Of a stretch of DNA of 64,000 nt, positions 36,936 through 45,667 are shown piece by piece. Numbering within the stretch: the first letter of the stretch is position 1; each line of letters starts with the position of its first letter. The notes under the pieces were generated by a model. That model did no database searches. It saw only the letters and a program-made list of their open reading frames with translations, and was not told where the DNA came from. The position numbers were made by a program, and so were the translations under genes. The DNA is from Flavobacteriales bacterium UBA1937 (GTDB taxonomy: Bacteria > Bacteroidota > Bacteroidia > Flavobacteriales > Weeksellaceae): assembly GCA_002337005.1 (NCBI GenBank), contig DDFD01000015.1:1-64000 (forward strand), in the 5' to 3' direction.

Positions 36936-38646
36936 AATAAAAAAACGAAAATCTACTTCCTTTTCCTAATTCACTTTCTACAGTTATTTTTCCACCTTGT
37001 GCTTCTATGAATTCCTTGCTGATGCTCAGCCCCAGACCTGTTCCTTCTTTTTTAGAACCAGGAATACGGAAATACTTGTCGAAAATTCTAGATTGATATT
37101 CTTGAGGAATTCCTTGTCCAGAATCGGTAACCGAAAATTCTATTTTGCCGTTTGAATTTTTAACCGATATTAAAATTTTTGAATTTTCATAAGAATATCG
37201 AATGGCATTGGAAATGAGATTTGACAGAACCCAAATAGTTTTTTCTTTATCTGAATGTACAAAATCAATAGCATCATCAAGTTGGGTTTCTAAAACGATA
37301 TTTTTTTGATGTGCTGAGTTTTTATTGTTTTCTAAAGCGTTGTTTACTATTTCTTCAATAGAATTTTCTTTTATATTCAGTTTTATTTTTTCGCTTTCCA
37401 ATTGGGTAATGTCTAAAAGGTCTTTTGTTGTTTTCAGCAATCTTGTGCTGTCTTCTTTTATGCTTTCGAGCAAATGTTTCTGCTCTATGTTTAATGTACC
37501 TATTTGTTCATTTTCTAATAATTGAACACTCATTTTTATGGATGAGATTGGTGTTTTAAATTCATGAGAAACGGTGGCAATAAAATTGGTTTTTGCTAAA
37601 TCTAATTCTTTGTATTGAGTAATGTTTTGAAGCATTATAACATCGCCGATATGCGTTTCTTCTCTTTCACCAGTTGGAACTATTTTGATAGGAATTAACT
37701 CTTTTTCAAAATAACTTTCTTTGCCATTATTGAAAATTTTTATCGGAGATTTCTTTTCATCTGTAAAACTGTATAAATCTTGTATCAAATGTCTGAAAAG
37801 ATCGTTGGTAAGGGCAATATCTTGTGCTCTTTTACCTTTTATATCATCTAATTTTAGTCCCATAATTTGTAGTGCCTTATCATTCATTGAAAGAATGTGT
37901 TGTTCCGCATCTAACTCTATTACAGGTTCCTGCATGTTATTGATGAGCGTTTCTGTACGTTTTTTCTCAATCAATAATTTATTGATATTAGACTCTTGGT
38001 ATTCCTGCAATTTGGTTGCCATTGTATTGAAAGACTTTGCCAAATCTCCAAACTCGTTATGCTCTTCAAAATGAACTCTTTCCGAATAATTTTTATTGGC
38101 AATTTGTCTAATACCGCTGGTAAGTTGTTGTATAGGATTGGCAATATTATTTGGTAAATTGATGAGTAAAATAAAGGCAATAAGAAAACAGATAGTGCCA
38201 ATAATGGTAATCCAAAAAATAGAAGTGTCCGAAGTTTCATCTGCCACTTTGCTTTTTCGCTGAATTGCCTGCATATTGAGCAACATAATATTAAAAATGT
38301 CTTTATTTATTGCTTTTAAAATGGTAGCATCTTTTGGTAATTTTTGCAGCTGCTTAAAGTCATCTGCTAATTTATCGGTAAGTTCTTGTTCGCCAATTTC
38401 AGTTACGTTATGTTGTTGTGCAATCAAATTTTTCTCAAAAAAATTGATGTTTTTTGATGAGGAAATATCATCATTAATTGCAATAAGCATATTTCGAGAA
38501 TAGTCTATCGTGTTATAATTGGCTACCAATATATTTTTGGTGTCATTAGAAAGTTTGTTGATGTAGAAAACACTCAAAACGGTAAGTGCTACAATCATTG
38601 TGAACAATAGCCCTACACTTGAAAGAAGTTTTGTTTTAATTTTCAT
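36925..38646 (-). CDS. Kdp-linked sensor histidine kinase (HAMP-PAS-HisKA-HATPase)
   Basis: The 573-aa membrane kinase probably senses potassium limitation or turgor with the separate KdpD N-terminal protein encoded upstream. TM1 (about 7-29), an extracytoplasmic helical domain, TM2 (about 142-162), HAMP (about 163-220), PAS (about 230-340), HisKA with the phospho-His in ATVSHEFKTPISS, and a HATPase with NLISNAIRYS, DSGQGIP and GTGLGLSISKEF. It differs from E. coli KdpD, which joins sensor and kinase in one chain. It is the last gene of the kdp unit, 17 bp after the KdpD gene. Confidence 0.9.
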   Translation of the reverse strand: MKIKTKLLSSVGLLFTMIVALTVLSVFYINKLSNDTKNILVANYNTIDYSRNMLIAINDDISSSKNINFFEKNLIAQQHNVTEIGEQELTDKLADDFKQLQKLPKDATILKAINKDIFNIMLLNMQAIQRKSKVADETSDTSIFWITIIGTICFLIAFILLINLPNNIANPIQQLTSGIRQIANKNYSERVHFEEHNEFGDLAKSFNTMATKLQEYQESNINKLLIEKKRTETLINNMQEPVIELDAEQHILSMNDKALQIMGLKLDDIKGKRAQDIALTNDLFRHLIQDLYSFTDEKKSPIKIFNNGKESYFEKELIPIKIVPTGEREETHIGDVIMLQNITQYKELDLAKTNFIATVSHEFKTPISSIKMSVQLLENEQIGTLNIEQKHLLESIKEDSTRLLKTTKDLLDITQLESEKIKLNIKENSIEEIVNNALENNKNSAHQKNIVLETQLDDAIDFVHSDKEKTIWVLSNLISNAIRYSYENSKILISVKNSNGKIEFSVTDSGQGIPQEYQSRIFDKYFRIPGSKKEGTGLGLSISKEFIEAQGGKITVESELGKGSRFSFFYFTQ

Positions 38647-38663
38647 AATATCAAAGATAGCAT

Positions 38664-39788
38664 TTAACTTAAAATAATTAAATCTATATTGCTGGTAGAA
38701 AGTTTTTTCAATAAATCATTGAAAGTGCTTGTTGCCAGTATGATTTTAAAAATATTGAAATGTGGAGTTCCCATGCAAACGGTGGTTATTTTTCGTTCTT
38801 CCGCCTGTTGAACAATACCTTTCACTACATCGAGGCTTTCAATTCTAATGATTTCTGCACCCAATTCTGTTGCCAATTTAAAATTATTGATGAGGTGGCG
38901 TTGCTTGTCTAAAGCAATTTTATCAGGGTTTTCCTTCGGAGTTTGTACATACAAAACAAACCATTTGCTGTTGTAATAATTGGCAAGACGAGCCGTTTTT
39001 CTGATGATATTTTTCGCCGTTTTTTCGTTGGAACTGATACATGCTAAAAATTTTTCAGCAGTCAATCCGTTTTCTTTTTTAACTTCAGTCTCTACTTTTC
39101 TTTCAACTTGCGAAGCCACTTCTTTCAAAGCCAATTCTCGTAATTGCAGAATATGTTCATTTTGAAAGAAATTTTTTAAAGCCGTCTCCACTTTATCAGG
39201 AGTATATATTTTGCCTTCTTTCAAACGTGTTACCAGTTCATCAGCAGTTAAATCTATGTTTACCACTTCATCTGCCTGCGCCAAAACACTATCGGGAACG
39301 CGTTCTTTCACCTCAACTCCTGTAATTTTTTTAACATCATCATTAAGACTTTCAATATGCTGAATATTTACCGCTGAAATGACACTAATTCCTGCCTCTA
39401 AAATTTCCATAACGTCTTGCCAACGTTTTTCGTTTTTGCTACCTTCAACATTCGTATGCGCCAATTCATCTACAATTATCACTTCTGGATGCTGTGCAAT
39501 AATGGCATCCAAATCCATCTCTTCTAATTCTTTGCCTTTGTAGTAAATCTTTTTTCTAGGAATGGTGGGTAATCCTTCAGAAATACGCTCTGTATCGGCT
39601 CTTTTGTGGGTTTCAATATAGCCAATTTTTACATCAATGCCGTTTTTTACCAAAGTATGAGCTTCTTTCAACATTCGGTAAGATTTCCCGACACCTGCGC
39701 TCATACCAATGTAAACCTTAAATTTTCCTCGTTTCGATTTTTTGATAAGGTCTAAAAACTCTTGGGCTGATTTTCGGTTTTCTTCCAT
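38664..39788 (-). CDS. kdpD: KdpD N-terminal sensor protein without kinase domain
   Basis: The 374-aa protein is the cytosolic input part of KdpD: Walker A-like IGMSAGVGKSYRML (about 28-41), VIVDELAHTN with SKNEKRW (about 108-125), then a universal-stress-protein domain (about 245-374, LACISSNEKTAKNIIRK and ITTVCMGTPHFN). The TM region, GAF and kinase domains of full KdpD are absent; they are replaced by the kinase in the next gene. This split form is the usual arrangement in Bacteroidota. Gene order places it after the porin gene, 31 bp away. Confidence 0.92.
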   Translation of the reverse strand: MEENRKSAQEFLDLIKKSKRGKFKVYIGMSAGVGKSYRMLKEAHTLVKNGIDVKIGYIETHKRADTERISEGLPTIPRKKIYYKGKELEEMDLDAIIAQHPEVIIVDELAHTNVEGSKNEKRWQDVMEILEAGISVISAVNIQHIESLNDDVKKITGVEVKERVPDSVLAQADEVVNIDLTADELVTRLKEGKIYTPDKVETALKNFFQNEHILQLRELALKEVASQVERKVETEVKKENGLTAEKFLACISSNEKTAKNIIRKTARLANYYNSKWFVLYVQTPKENPDKIALDKQRHLINNFKLATELGAEIIRIESLDVVKGIVQQAEERKITTVCMGTPHFNIFKIILATSTFNDLLKKLSTSNIDLIILS

Positions 39789-39819
39789 TTCTAAAGAGAT
39801 TGGCTAATTTATTGATTTT

Positions 39820-40908
39820 TTAAAATGAAACGGCAATTGAGGTTGTCATAAAAAAGTTATTGTTTACTACGTTATTATCATGATTCGAAAAAATAGCATC
39901 TTTGCTTTGAAGATTTCGGGCTTCAATTCTCCAAACTGCATTTTCCGAAATTTTATAATCGTAATTTACTGAATATCCTAATGTTTTAAAACCATTTTCC
40001 TTTTCTGTTGGAATAATCGCACCATTTTTATCGCAGTAATATTCTATTCTTCCAGCAATTGCAGATTTTGCATTGGGCGTTATTCTGCATATCAAAACAG
40101 GAGAATACCATGTGTTATATTGGTTGCTTTTATGGAATTTTTGCTCTGTTCCGATATCAAATCCCGTTGTAATTCCTACTTTTTCATTTGGCTGATATAT
40201 TGCATAAAAATTATGAAAATATCGCATTTGGCATGCTTTATCTGTTTTATCATTTCCAATGAATGAACTGCTGTTTAAAGTTAATTTATCGTTGGGTTTA
40301 TACGTAATTTGATGCCCAAAAGAAGGCGTATTGTTACCATCCATCATCTGAATTCTTTGCCATCCATTTAGCAAAAGTCCTGCGATATACCATTTTTCGT
40401 TTTTTGAAGTATAAGAAATTCTTGCTCCAGTTTCAAAATAAGGCGAATTTTCTGCCAATATACTTCTCGTAAGACTCCAACAATCTTTAGAAACAGCACT
40501 TTCAAAACCGATATGAGAAGGCATAACTCCTGCATCTAACCAAAGATTGCTCTCTTTTGAAAGCTTTATTCCTGCATTGGCTTCCAAAATATTTTTTAAA
40601 ACGCCAGGTTCTGCAGAATAGTTTGAATTCATATAAGTACCAACAGCCAATGCCAGATTTGCTCTCACATTTTCGGTTTGATAACTGCTTTTTACAAAAC
40701 TCAAATTGATGGCAAATTCATTAGCACGATTGTGAGAATAGATAAAAGAAGGACGAATGTGAGTCACGGGTTTGTTGAAATCTGCTACATAATACGCCTC
40801 AATATAGCCACTAAAATTAAGCGTCTTCTTTTCACCACCAGTTTGTGCTTTTGCAAAGTTTATAGATAATGCCGCAACGATATATGTAATTAATTTTATT
40901 TTTTTCAT
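39820..40908 (-). CDS. Outer-membrane beta-barrel porin of the kdp locus
   Basis: The 362-aa precursor has a signal peptide ending near NFAKAQ. The rest is amphipathic beta strands ending with the aromatic terminus FFMTTSIAVSF, as expected for outer-membrane insertion by Bam. It resembles the beta-barrel porin-2 type often located in Bacteroidota kdp loci (NFSGYIEAYYVADFNKP at the start). It probably lets potassium or another ion across the outer membrane, which is inferred from its place between kdpC and kdpD. Confidence 0.8.
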   Translation of the reverse strand: MKKIKLITYIVAALSINFAKAQTGGEKKTLNFSGYIEAYYVADFNKPVTHIRPSFIYSHNRANEFAINLSFVKSSYQTENVRANLALAVGTYMNSNYSAEPGVLKNILEANAGIKLSKESNLWLDAGVMPSHIGFESAVSKDCWSLTRSILAENSPYFETGARISYTSKNEKWYIAGLLLNGWQRIQMMDGNNTPSFGHQITYKPNDKLTLNSSSFIGNDKTDKACQMRYFHNFYAIYQPNEKVGITTGFDIGTEQKFHKSNQYNTWYSPVLICRITPNAKSAIAGRIEYYCDKNGAIIPTEKENGFKTLGYSVNYDYKISENAVWRIEARNLQSKDAIFSNHDNNVVNNNFFMTTSIAVSF

Positions 40909-40918
40909 GTCTAAATAA

Positions 40919-41479
40919 TTATTTCAATTGGTCTAAAGCCAAGTTGAGTTTCAATACATTTATTTTTTCAGGTCCGAAAAGTCCCAGCAAAGGTTTTTCG
41001 GTGTTTGATAGAATGAGTTGCTTTAAATTCGCTTCGGGAATGTTCCTAATTTTTGAAATTCTTTTTATTTGAATATTTGCTGATGCTACAGAAATATCAG
41101 GATCTAAACCGCTTCCGCTTGCTGTAACCATTTCACTTGGAATTTCACTTTTTTTAATTTCTGGATTGTGTACCAAAAAATAATCGATTCTTTTTTGAAC
41201 TTCTTTCAAATAATCGGGATTGCTTGGTGCTTTATTGCTTCCTGCGCTTCCCGAAGCATTGTAATCTACCGCCGAAGGACGAGACCAAAAATATTTGTCA
41301 TCTGTAAATTTTTGACCAATATTGGCATAATACGTTCTACCATTTTGGGATATAATTTCGCCTTTCCCTTTGTTGGGTGACAACTGTGCAATTCCTAAAA
41401 CCACGAGTGAATAACCACCAATAAATATAATTGCAAGTATAAAAGTAAGTCGAATTGAGGAAAATATATAAGATTTCAT
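40919..41479 (-). CDS. kdpC: Potassium-transporting ATPase subunit KdpC
   Basis: Inner-membrane accessory subunit of the KdpFABC pump, 186 aa. One TM helix (about 8-30) is followed by a periplasmic domain with GKIISQNGR-like (KGEIISQNGRTYYANIG), FWSRPSAVDYNASGSAGSNK, the S-G-LDPDIS motif ASGSGLDPDISVASA and ILSNTEKPLLGLFGPEKINVLKLNLALD. These are the standard KdpC landmarks. It follows kdpB by 15 bp. Confidence 0.95.
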   Translation of the reverse strand: MKSYIFSSIRLTFILAIIFIGGYSLVVLGIAQLSPNKGKGEIISQNGRTYYANIGQKFTDDKYFWSRPSAVDYNASGSAGSNKAPSNPDYLKEVQKRIDYFLVHNPEIKKSEIPSEMVTASGSGLDPDISVASANIQIKRISKIRNIPEANLKQLILSNTEKPLLGLFGPEKINVLKLNLALDQLK

Positions 41480-41494
41480 TTTTTTAAATTTAAA

Positions 41495-43507
41495 TTACAT
41501 AAAGATAGAGACTAACAAATCAATTAATTTGATGCCAATGAAAGGTACAATAACGCCTCCCAAGCCATAAATTAAAAGGTTTCTTCTCAATAAAGCACTT
41601 GCGCCAATTGGCTTGTAGGCAACGCCCTTCAAAGCCAACGGAATCAGCATAGGGATAATAATTGCATTGAAAATAACTGCAGAAAGAATTGCACTTTCTG
41701 GACTGTGCAAATGCATGATGTTAAGCGCATTCAAAGATGGAATTGCAAGAATAAACAATGCAGGAATTATCGCAAAATATTTGGCTACATCATTCGCAAT
41801 ACTAAACGTAGTAAGCGTTCCTCTGGTCATTAATAATTGTTTGCCAATTTCTACTACTTCAATTAATTTGGTAGGGTCGTTATCCAAATCTACCATATTT
41901 CCTGCTTCTTTGGCAGCCTGTGTTCCGCTATTCATGGCTACGCCCACATCTGCTTGAGCCAATGCTGGTGCATCGTTTGTTCCATCGCCCATCATAGCTA
42001 CCAAACGTCCTTCTTGTTGTTCTTTTTTAATGTAGTTCATTTTATCTTCAGGCTTTGCTTCTGCAATAAAATCATCTACTCCTGCTTTATTGGCGATAAA
42101 TTTAGCTGTTAAAGGATTGTCTCCTGTTACCATCACAGTTTTAATGCCCATTTTTCGCAAACGTTCAAAACGCTCCTGAATTCCTGTTTTTATAATATCC
42201 TGCAATTCAATTACACCCATTACTTTTTCATTTTCAGTTACTACCAAAGGTGTTCCTCCGTTTTTAGAAATTTCAGTAACTCTTTCGGCAACTTCTATAG
42301 GAAAGGTGTAACCTACGCTTTCTGTGAGTTTTTTCATTGCATCAGATGCTCCTTTTCTAATTTTTGTATTTTCAAAATCAATTCCTGAACTTCTAGTTTC
42401 TGCAGTAAATTTTATATAAGTAGGATTTTGAATATTATAATTCAGCGGATTGATGTTTGCTAATTCGATGATGGATTTCCCTTCGGGCGTTTCATCTGCC
42501 ATTGAACTTAGCACCACATCTTTTATAAAATGGTTCTTATCTACACCGTTTGCTGGATAAAAATGCGTGGCTTTTCTATTTCCTATAGTAATGGTACCTG
42601 TTTTGTCTAGTAGAAGCACGTCAATATCTCCTGCTGTTTCTACTGCTTTACCGCTTTTTGTAATTACGTTGGCACGTAATGCTCTGTCCATTCCCGCAAT
42701 GCCGATTGCAGAAAGTAAACCGCCAATAGTCGTTGGAATTAGACAAACAAAAAGTGCAATAAATGATGCAATAGTAATAGGAGCATGTGCAAAATCAGCA
42801 AAAGATTTAAGAGTAACTGTAACTATAATAAAAACCAATGTAAAGCCTGCTAAAAGTATGGTTAGAGCAATTTCGTTCGGTGTTTTTTGTCGGCTTGCCC
42901 CTTCTACCAAAGCAATCATTTTATCGAGGAAACTTTCACCAGGATTGGTGGTAACTTGTACTTTTATTTTGTCTGATAGCACTTTTGTTCCGCCAGTTAC
43001 CGAACTTTTATCACCACCTGCTTCCCGAATTACGGGAGCAGATTCGCCTGTAATAGCACTTTCATCAATAGTTGCCAAACCTTCGATGATTTCGCCATCA
43101 GACGGAATTACATCGCCAGATTCAGAAACAAATACATCTCCTTTTTTTAGTTTTGAAGAAGAAATGGTTTCTCCGTTTTCTAATTTTGCAGGTGTCTCTT
43201 CCCTTGTTTTCCTCAAACTATCGGCTTGTGCTTTTCCTCTTGCTTCGGCAATGGCTTCGGCAAAATTGGCAAATAATAACGTAAGAAATAACACCAGAAA
43301 TATAATGAAGTTATATGCAAAACTACCTTGCGATTTTTCGCCTAATAAAATCCATATACAAACTACGAACATTACAAAAGTTCCTATTTCTACCGTAAAC
43401 ATTACTGGATTTCGGAACATTAATTTTGGATTTAATTTTATAAAAGATTCTTTGAAAGCCTCTTTCATTAAATCTTTTTGAAATAAAGAAGTATTATTAG
43501 TTGACAT
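41495..43507 (-). CDS. kdpB: Potassium-transporting ATPase ATP-binding subunit KdpB
   Basis: P-type ATPase powering high-affinity K+ uptake, 670 aa. The phosphorylation site is LLLDKTGTIT (about residues 298-307). The ITGES motif lies near residue 152, MVTGDNPLTA near 463 and the hinge MMGDGTNDAPALAQADVGVAM near 505-525. Eight or so TM helices are visible. Length is normal. It sits between kdpA (11 bp upstream) and kdpC. Confidence 0.97.
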   Translation of the reverse strand: MSTNNTSLFQKDLMKEAFKESFIKLNPKLMFRNPVMFTVEIGTFVMFVVCIWILLGEKSQGSFAYNFIIFLVLFLTLLFANFAEAIAEARGKAQADSLRKTREETPAKLENGETISSSKLKKGDVFVSESGDVIPSDGEIIEGLATIDESAITGESAPVIREAGGDKSSVTGGTKVLSDKIKVQVTTNPGESFLDKMIALVEGASRQKTPNEIALTILLAGFTLVFIIVTVTLKSFADFAHAPITIASFIALFVCLIPTTIGGLLSAIGIAGMDRALRANVITKSGKAVETAGDIDVLLLDKTGTITIGNRKATHFYPANGVDKNHFIKDVVLSSMADETPEGKSIIELANINPLNYNIQNPTYIKFTAETRSSGIDFENTKIRKGASDAMKKLTESVGYTFPIEVAERVTEISKNGGTPLVVTENEKVMGVIELQDIIKTGIQERFERLRKMGIKTVMVTGDNPLTAKFIANKAGVDDFIAEAKPEDKMNYIKKEQQEGRLVAMMGDGTNDAPALAQADVGVAMNSGTQAAKEAGNMVDLDNDPTKLIEVVEIGKQLLMTRGTLTTFSIANDVAKYFAIIPALFILAIPSLNALNIMHLHSPESAILSAVIFNAIIIPMLIPLALKGVAYKPIGASALLRRNLLIYGLGGVIVPFIGIKLIDLLVSIFM

Positions 43508-43518
43508 TTCTTTAAAAT

Positions 43519-45219
43519 TTATTTAAGGGTAAAATATTCTGCGATAGGTCCCAATGCTAATGCTGGGAAGAAAGAAAGTGCAGCGACAATCGCTATTACG
43601 GCAAAAACCATCAAACCGAAAGTTGCGGTATCGGTTTTTAAAGTACCGTTGCTTTCTGGAATATATTTTTTATTTGCTAAAATTCCTGCAATTGCGATTG
43701 GGCCAATTATTGGCAGAAATCTTCCAATAAGCATTACAATTCCGCAAGCGATATTCCAAAACGGAACATTGTCGCCCAAACCTTCAAAACCACTTCCGTT
43801 GTTGGCACTAGACGAAGTAAATTCGTACAGCATTTCGCTAAATCCATGGAAATTTGGATTAGCTAACCAACCTGTATTTCCTTGTGGATTAATATTGTAG
43901 AGATAACTTGAAATTGCAGTTCCCACTAAAATTAAAAAAGGATGTAACAATGCCACAATCATAGCGATTTTCATTTCTTTGGCTTCAATTTTTTTACCGA
44001 GAAATTCGGGAGTTCTACCCACCATCAAACCACTTATAAACACAGCAAGAATGATGAAAATATAGAAATTGAGCATCCCTACGCCACAGCCGCCATAGAA
44101 AGCATTTACCATCATGCCAAGCATTTGATTCATTCCGCTTAAAGGCGTGAAACTATCGTGCATACTGTTTACACTACCTGTAGAAATTACAGTGGTTGCA
44201 ATGCTCCAATAGGCAGAAGCAGGTGCACCAAAACGAATTTCTTTTCCTTCCATGCTTCCTAAATGCTGATTAATACCCATTTTTGAAATAGCAGGGTTTC
44301 CACTATTTTCTGCCATTATTGTTGGTACAGTTAATAGTAAAAAACCGAAAGTCATTACTCCAAAAATCATCCACGATAATTTTTTTCTTTTTAGCATAAA
44401 ACCTATTGTAAAAATCAAAGCTAAAGGAATAAGCATTTGCACCACCATTTCAACAATGTTGGTAAAATAATTAGGATTTTCAAAAGGATGAGCCGAATTG
44501 GCACCGAAAAATCCACCACCATTGGTTCCCAAATGTTTTATGGCGACAAAACTTGCGACTGGACCTTGACTTACCTCTACTTTATCACCTTGAAGCGTGG
44601 CCATTTTTGCTTTGCCGTCAAAAGTCATTGGCATTCCGTTAAAAATAAAAACACTTGCCACCAAGATAGCAATCGGCAACAAAATTCGGGTGCAACTCCT
44701 TACCAAAAAATAGTAGAAATTGCCCAATTCTGTGGTAGTTTTTTCACGCATCGCATTGAATAAAACGGCAACAACGGCAATACCAATTCCTGCACTTAAA
44801 AATTGCCAAAGCATTAGTACCATTTGTCCTAAATAAGAAATTCCAGTTTCGCCAGAATAGTGTTGTAAATTAGTATTGGCAATGAAACTAATGGCTGTAT
44901 TGAACGCCAAATCTCCACTCATTGACGGATTTTTATCAGGATTTAAAGGCAACCAGCCCATATTGGTAAGAATAAGCATGGTAAAAAGAAACCACACTAA
45001 ATTGATGGAAAGCATTGCCAACAAATGTTGCTTCCAATTCATTTGAGTTTTAGGATTAATACCTCCAGATTGGTAGATGAATTGGTCTAAATGATTCATC
45101 ACGAAATCGAGCCAAGTTTTTTCTCCTTGAAAAACTTGGCTGATATATTTTCCGAACGGAATGGCAAGTACAACCACCAAACCGAACATAAAGATGATAC
45201 CGAGTATTTCTGTGTTCAT
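43519..45219 (-). CDS. kdpA: Potassium-transporting ATPase potassium-binding subunit KdpA
   Basis: Channel-like subunit that selects K+, 566 aa with about ten TM helices. The selectivity-loop motifs include NTAISFIANTNLQHYSGE, LGTNGGGFFGANSAHPFENP, STGSVNSMHD and TSSSANNGSGFEGLG, which are the KdpA P-loop signatures. Length matches E. coli KdpA. It begins 11 bp after the 35-aa membrane ORF. Confidence 0.97.
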   Translation of the reverse strand: MNTEILGIIFMFGLVVVLAIPFGKYISQVFQGEKTWLDFVMNHLDQFIYQSGGINPKTQMNWKQHLLAMLSINLVWFLFTMLILTNMGWLPLNPDKNPSMSGDLAFNTAISFIANTNLQHYSGETGISYLGQMVLMLWQFLSAGIGIAVVAVLFNAMREKTTTELGNFYYFLVRSCTRILLPIAILVASVFIFNGMPMTFDGKAKMATLQGDKVEVSQGPVASFVAIKHLGTNGGGFFGANSAHPFENPNYFTNIVEMVVQMLIPLALIFTIGFMLKRKKLSWMIFGVMTFGFLLLTVPTIMAENSGNPAISKMGINQHLGSMEGKEIRFGAPASAYWSIATTVISTGSVNSMHDSFTPLSGMNQMLGMMVNAFYGGCGVGMLNFYIFIILAVFISGLMVGRTPEFLGKKIEAKEMKIAMIVALLHPFLILVGTAISSYLYNINPQGNTGWLANPNFHGFSEMLYEFTSSSANNGSGFEGLGDNVPFWNIACGIVMLIGRFLPIIGPIAIAGILANKKYIPESNGTLKTDTATFGLMVFAVIAIVAALSFFPALALGPIAEYFTLK

Positions 45220-45230
45220 GTTAATTAAAT

Positions 45231-45338
45231 TTAGTTGAATAATAATTTAAGTTTTAAAAAAATAAGCACCAAAAACGCCAAAAAGAAAAGGCAGATAGCC
45301 GCTAAAAGCATATATGTCTTTATTTTCTGTGCATTCAT
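45231..45338 (-). CDS. 35-aa membrane miniprotein before kdpA
   Basis: ATG at 45338-45336, stop 45233-45231. One strongly hydrophobic helix (MLLAAICLFFLAFLVLIF) is flanked by basic residues (NAQKIKTY and LKLK). It lies between kdpF (2 bp upstream) and kdpA (11 bp downstream). It could be a further accessory subunit of the pump; not a KdpF by sequence. No homologue recognised. Confidence 0.55.
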   Translation of the reverse strand: MNAQKIKTYMLLAAICLFFLAFLVLIFLKLKLLFN

Positions 45339-45340
45339 TT

Positions 45341-45418
45341 TTAGAATTTTTCAGGTTTTAAAAGTACGTAGCACATGTACCCAAAAACCACCAAAGCGAT
45401 GATAAATAATAGTGTCAT
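45341..45418 (-). CDS. kdpF: KdpF, small subunit of the potassium pump
   Basis: 25-aa single-helix membrane peptide, ATG 45418-45416 and stop 45343-45341. It begins MTLLFIIALVVFGYMCY and ends LLKPEKF, the characteristic KdpF ending (LxRPEKF). KdpF stabilises the KdpABC complex in the inner membrane. It is too short for routine gene finding. It begins just 2 bp after the preceding 28-aa ORF. Confidence 0.85.
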   Translation of the reverse strand: MTLLFIIALVVFGYMCYVLLKPEKF

Positions 45419-45420
45419 AA

Positions 45421-45507
45421 TTAAATTTTTTCAAAGAAATTAACAGAACGGAAGAAAAGGTAGAATCCCAAGATTCCGAGTAGGGTTAAAAGAATTGTTG
45501 TAATCAT
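45421..45507 (-). CDS. 28-aa membrane miniprotein, first ORF of the kdp unit
   Basis: ATG 45507-45505, stop 45423-45421. The peptide starts MITTILLTLLGILGFYLFF and ends in RSVNFFEKI, one TM helix with a short tail. It precedes kdpF in the same tight array. Its position immediately after the promoter region suggests either a small pump subunit or a leader peptide. Function unknown. Confidence 0.5.
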   Translation of the reverse strand: MITTILLTLLGILGFYLFFRSVNFFEKI

Positions 45508-45533
45508 AGCGTAAATATTTTGGTTTGCTATAC

Positions 45534-45579
45534 TCAATTCTTTAACCAAAAAATCGAAATCAATTTAAGTGATTGATTT
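45534..45579 (-). promoter_or_regulatory. Candidate sigma-54 promoter and activator site of kdp
   Basis: On the minus strand TTGG-N8-TTGA (45549-45534) resembles a -24/-12 sigma-54 promoter except that the -12 GC reads GA. Just upstream, AAATCAAT (45557-45564) and ATTGATTT (45572-45579) are a perfect 8-bp inverted repeat with a 7-bp spacer. No TAnnTTTG faces kdp here. The neighbouring regulator is of the sigma-54-activator type, which supports the reading, but the -12 mismatch is a weakness. Confidence 0.35.
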
Positions 45580-45614
45580 GCAGATAAATAAAATTTTCAA
45601 CTAATGTTTTGAAA

Positions 45615-45641
45615 TGAAAAACCCTCTCATTTTGAGAGGGT
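45615..45641 (-). terminator. Terminator between regulator gene and kdp
   Basis: ACCCTCTCA (45621-45629) pairs with TGAGAGGGT (45633-45641), followed on the minus strand by TTTTT. It separates the NtrC-type regulator gene from the kdp genes. Confidence 0.85.
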
Positions 45642-45667
45642 CGTTTTATCGTTTTGATAGGATTTTT

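Noticed and set aside
42567..43481. 304-aa ORF on the + strand inside kdpB
   Set aside because: Opposite-strand shadow of kdpB with compositional bias; kdpB is certain.
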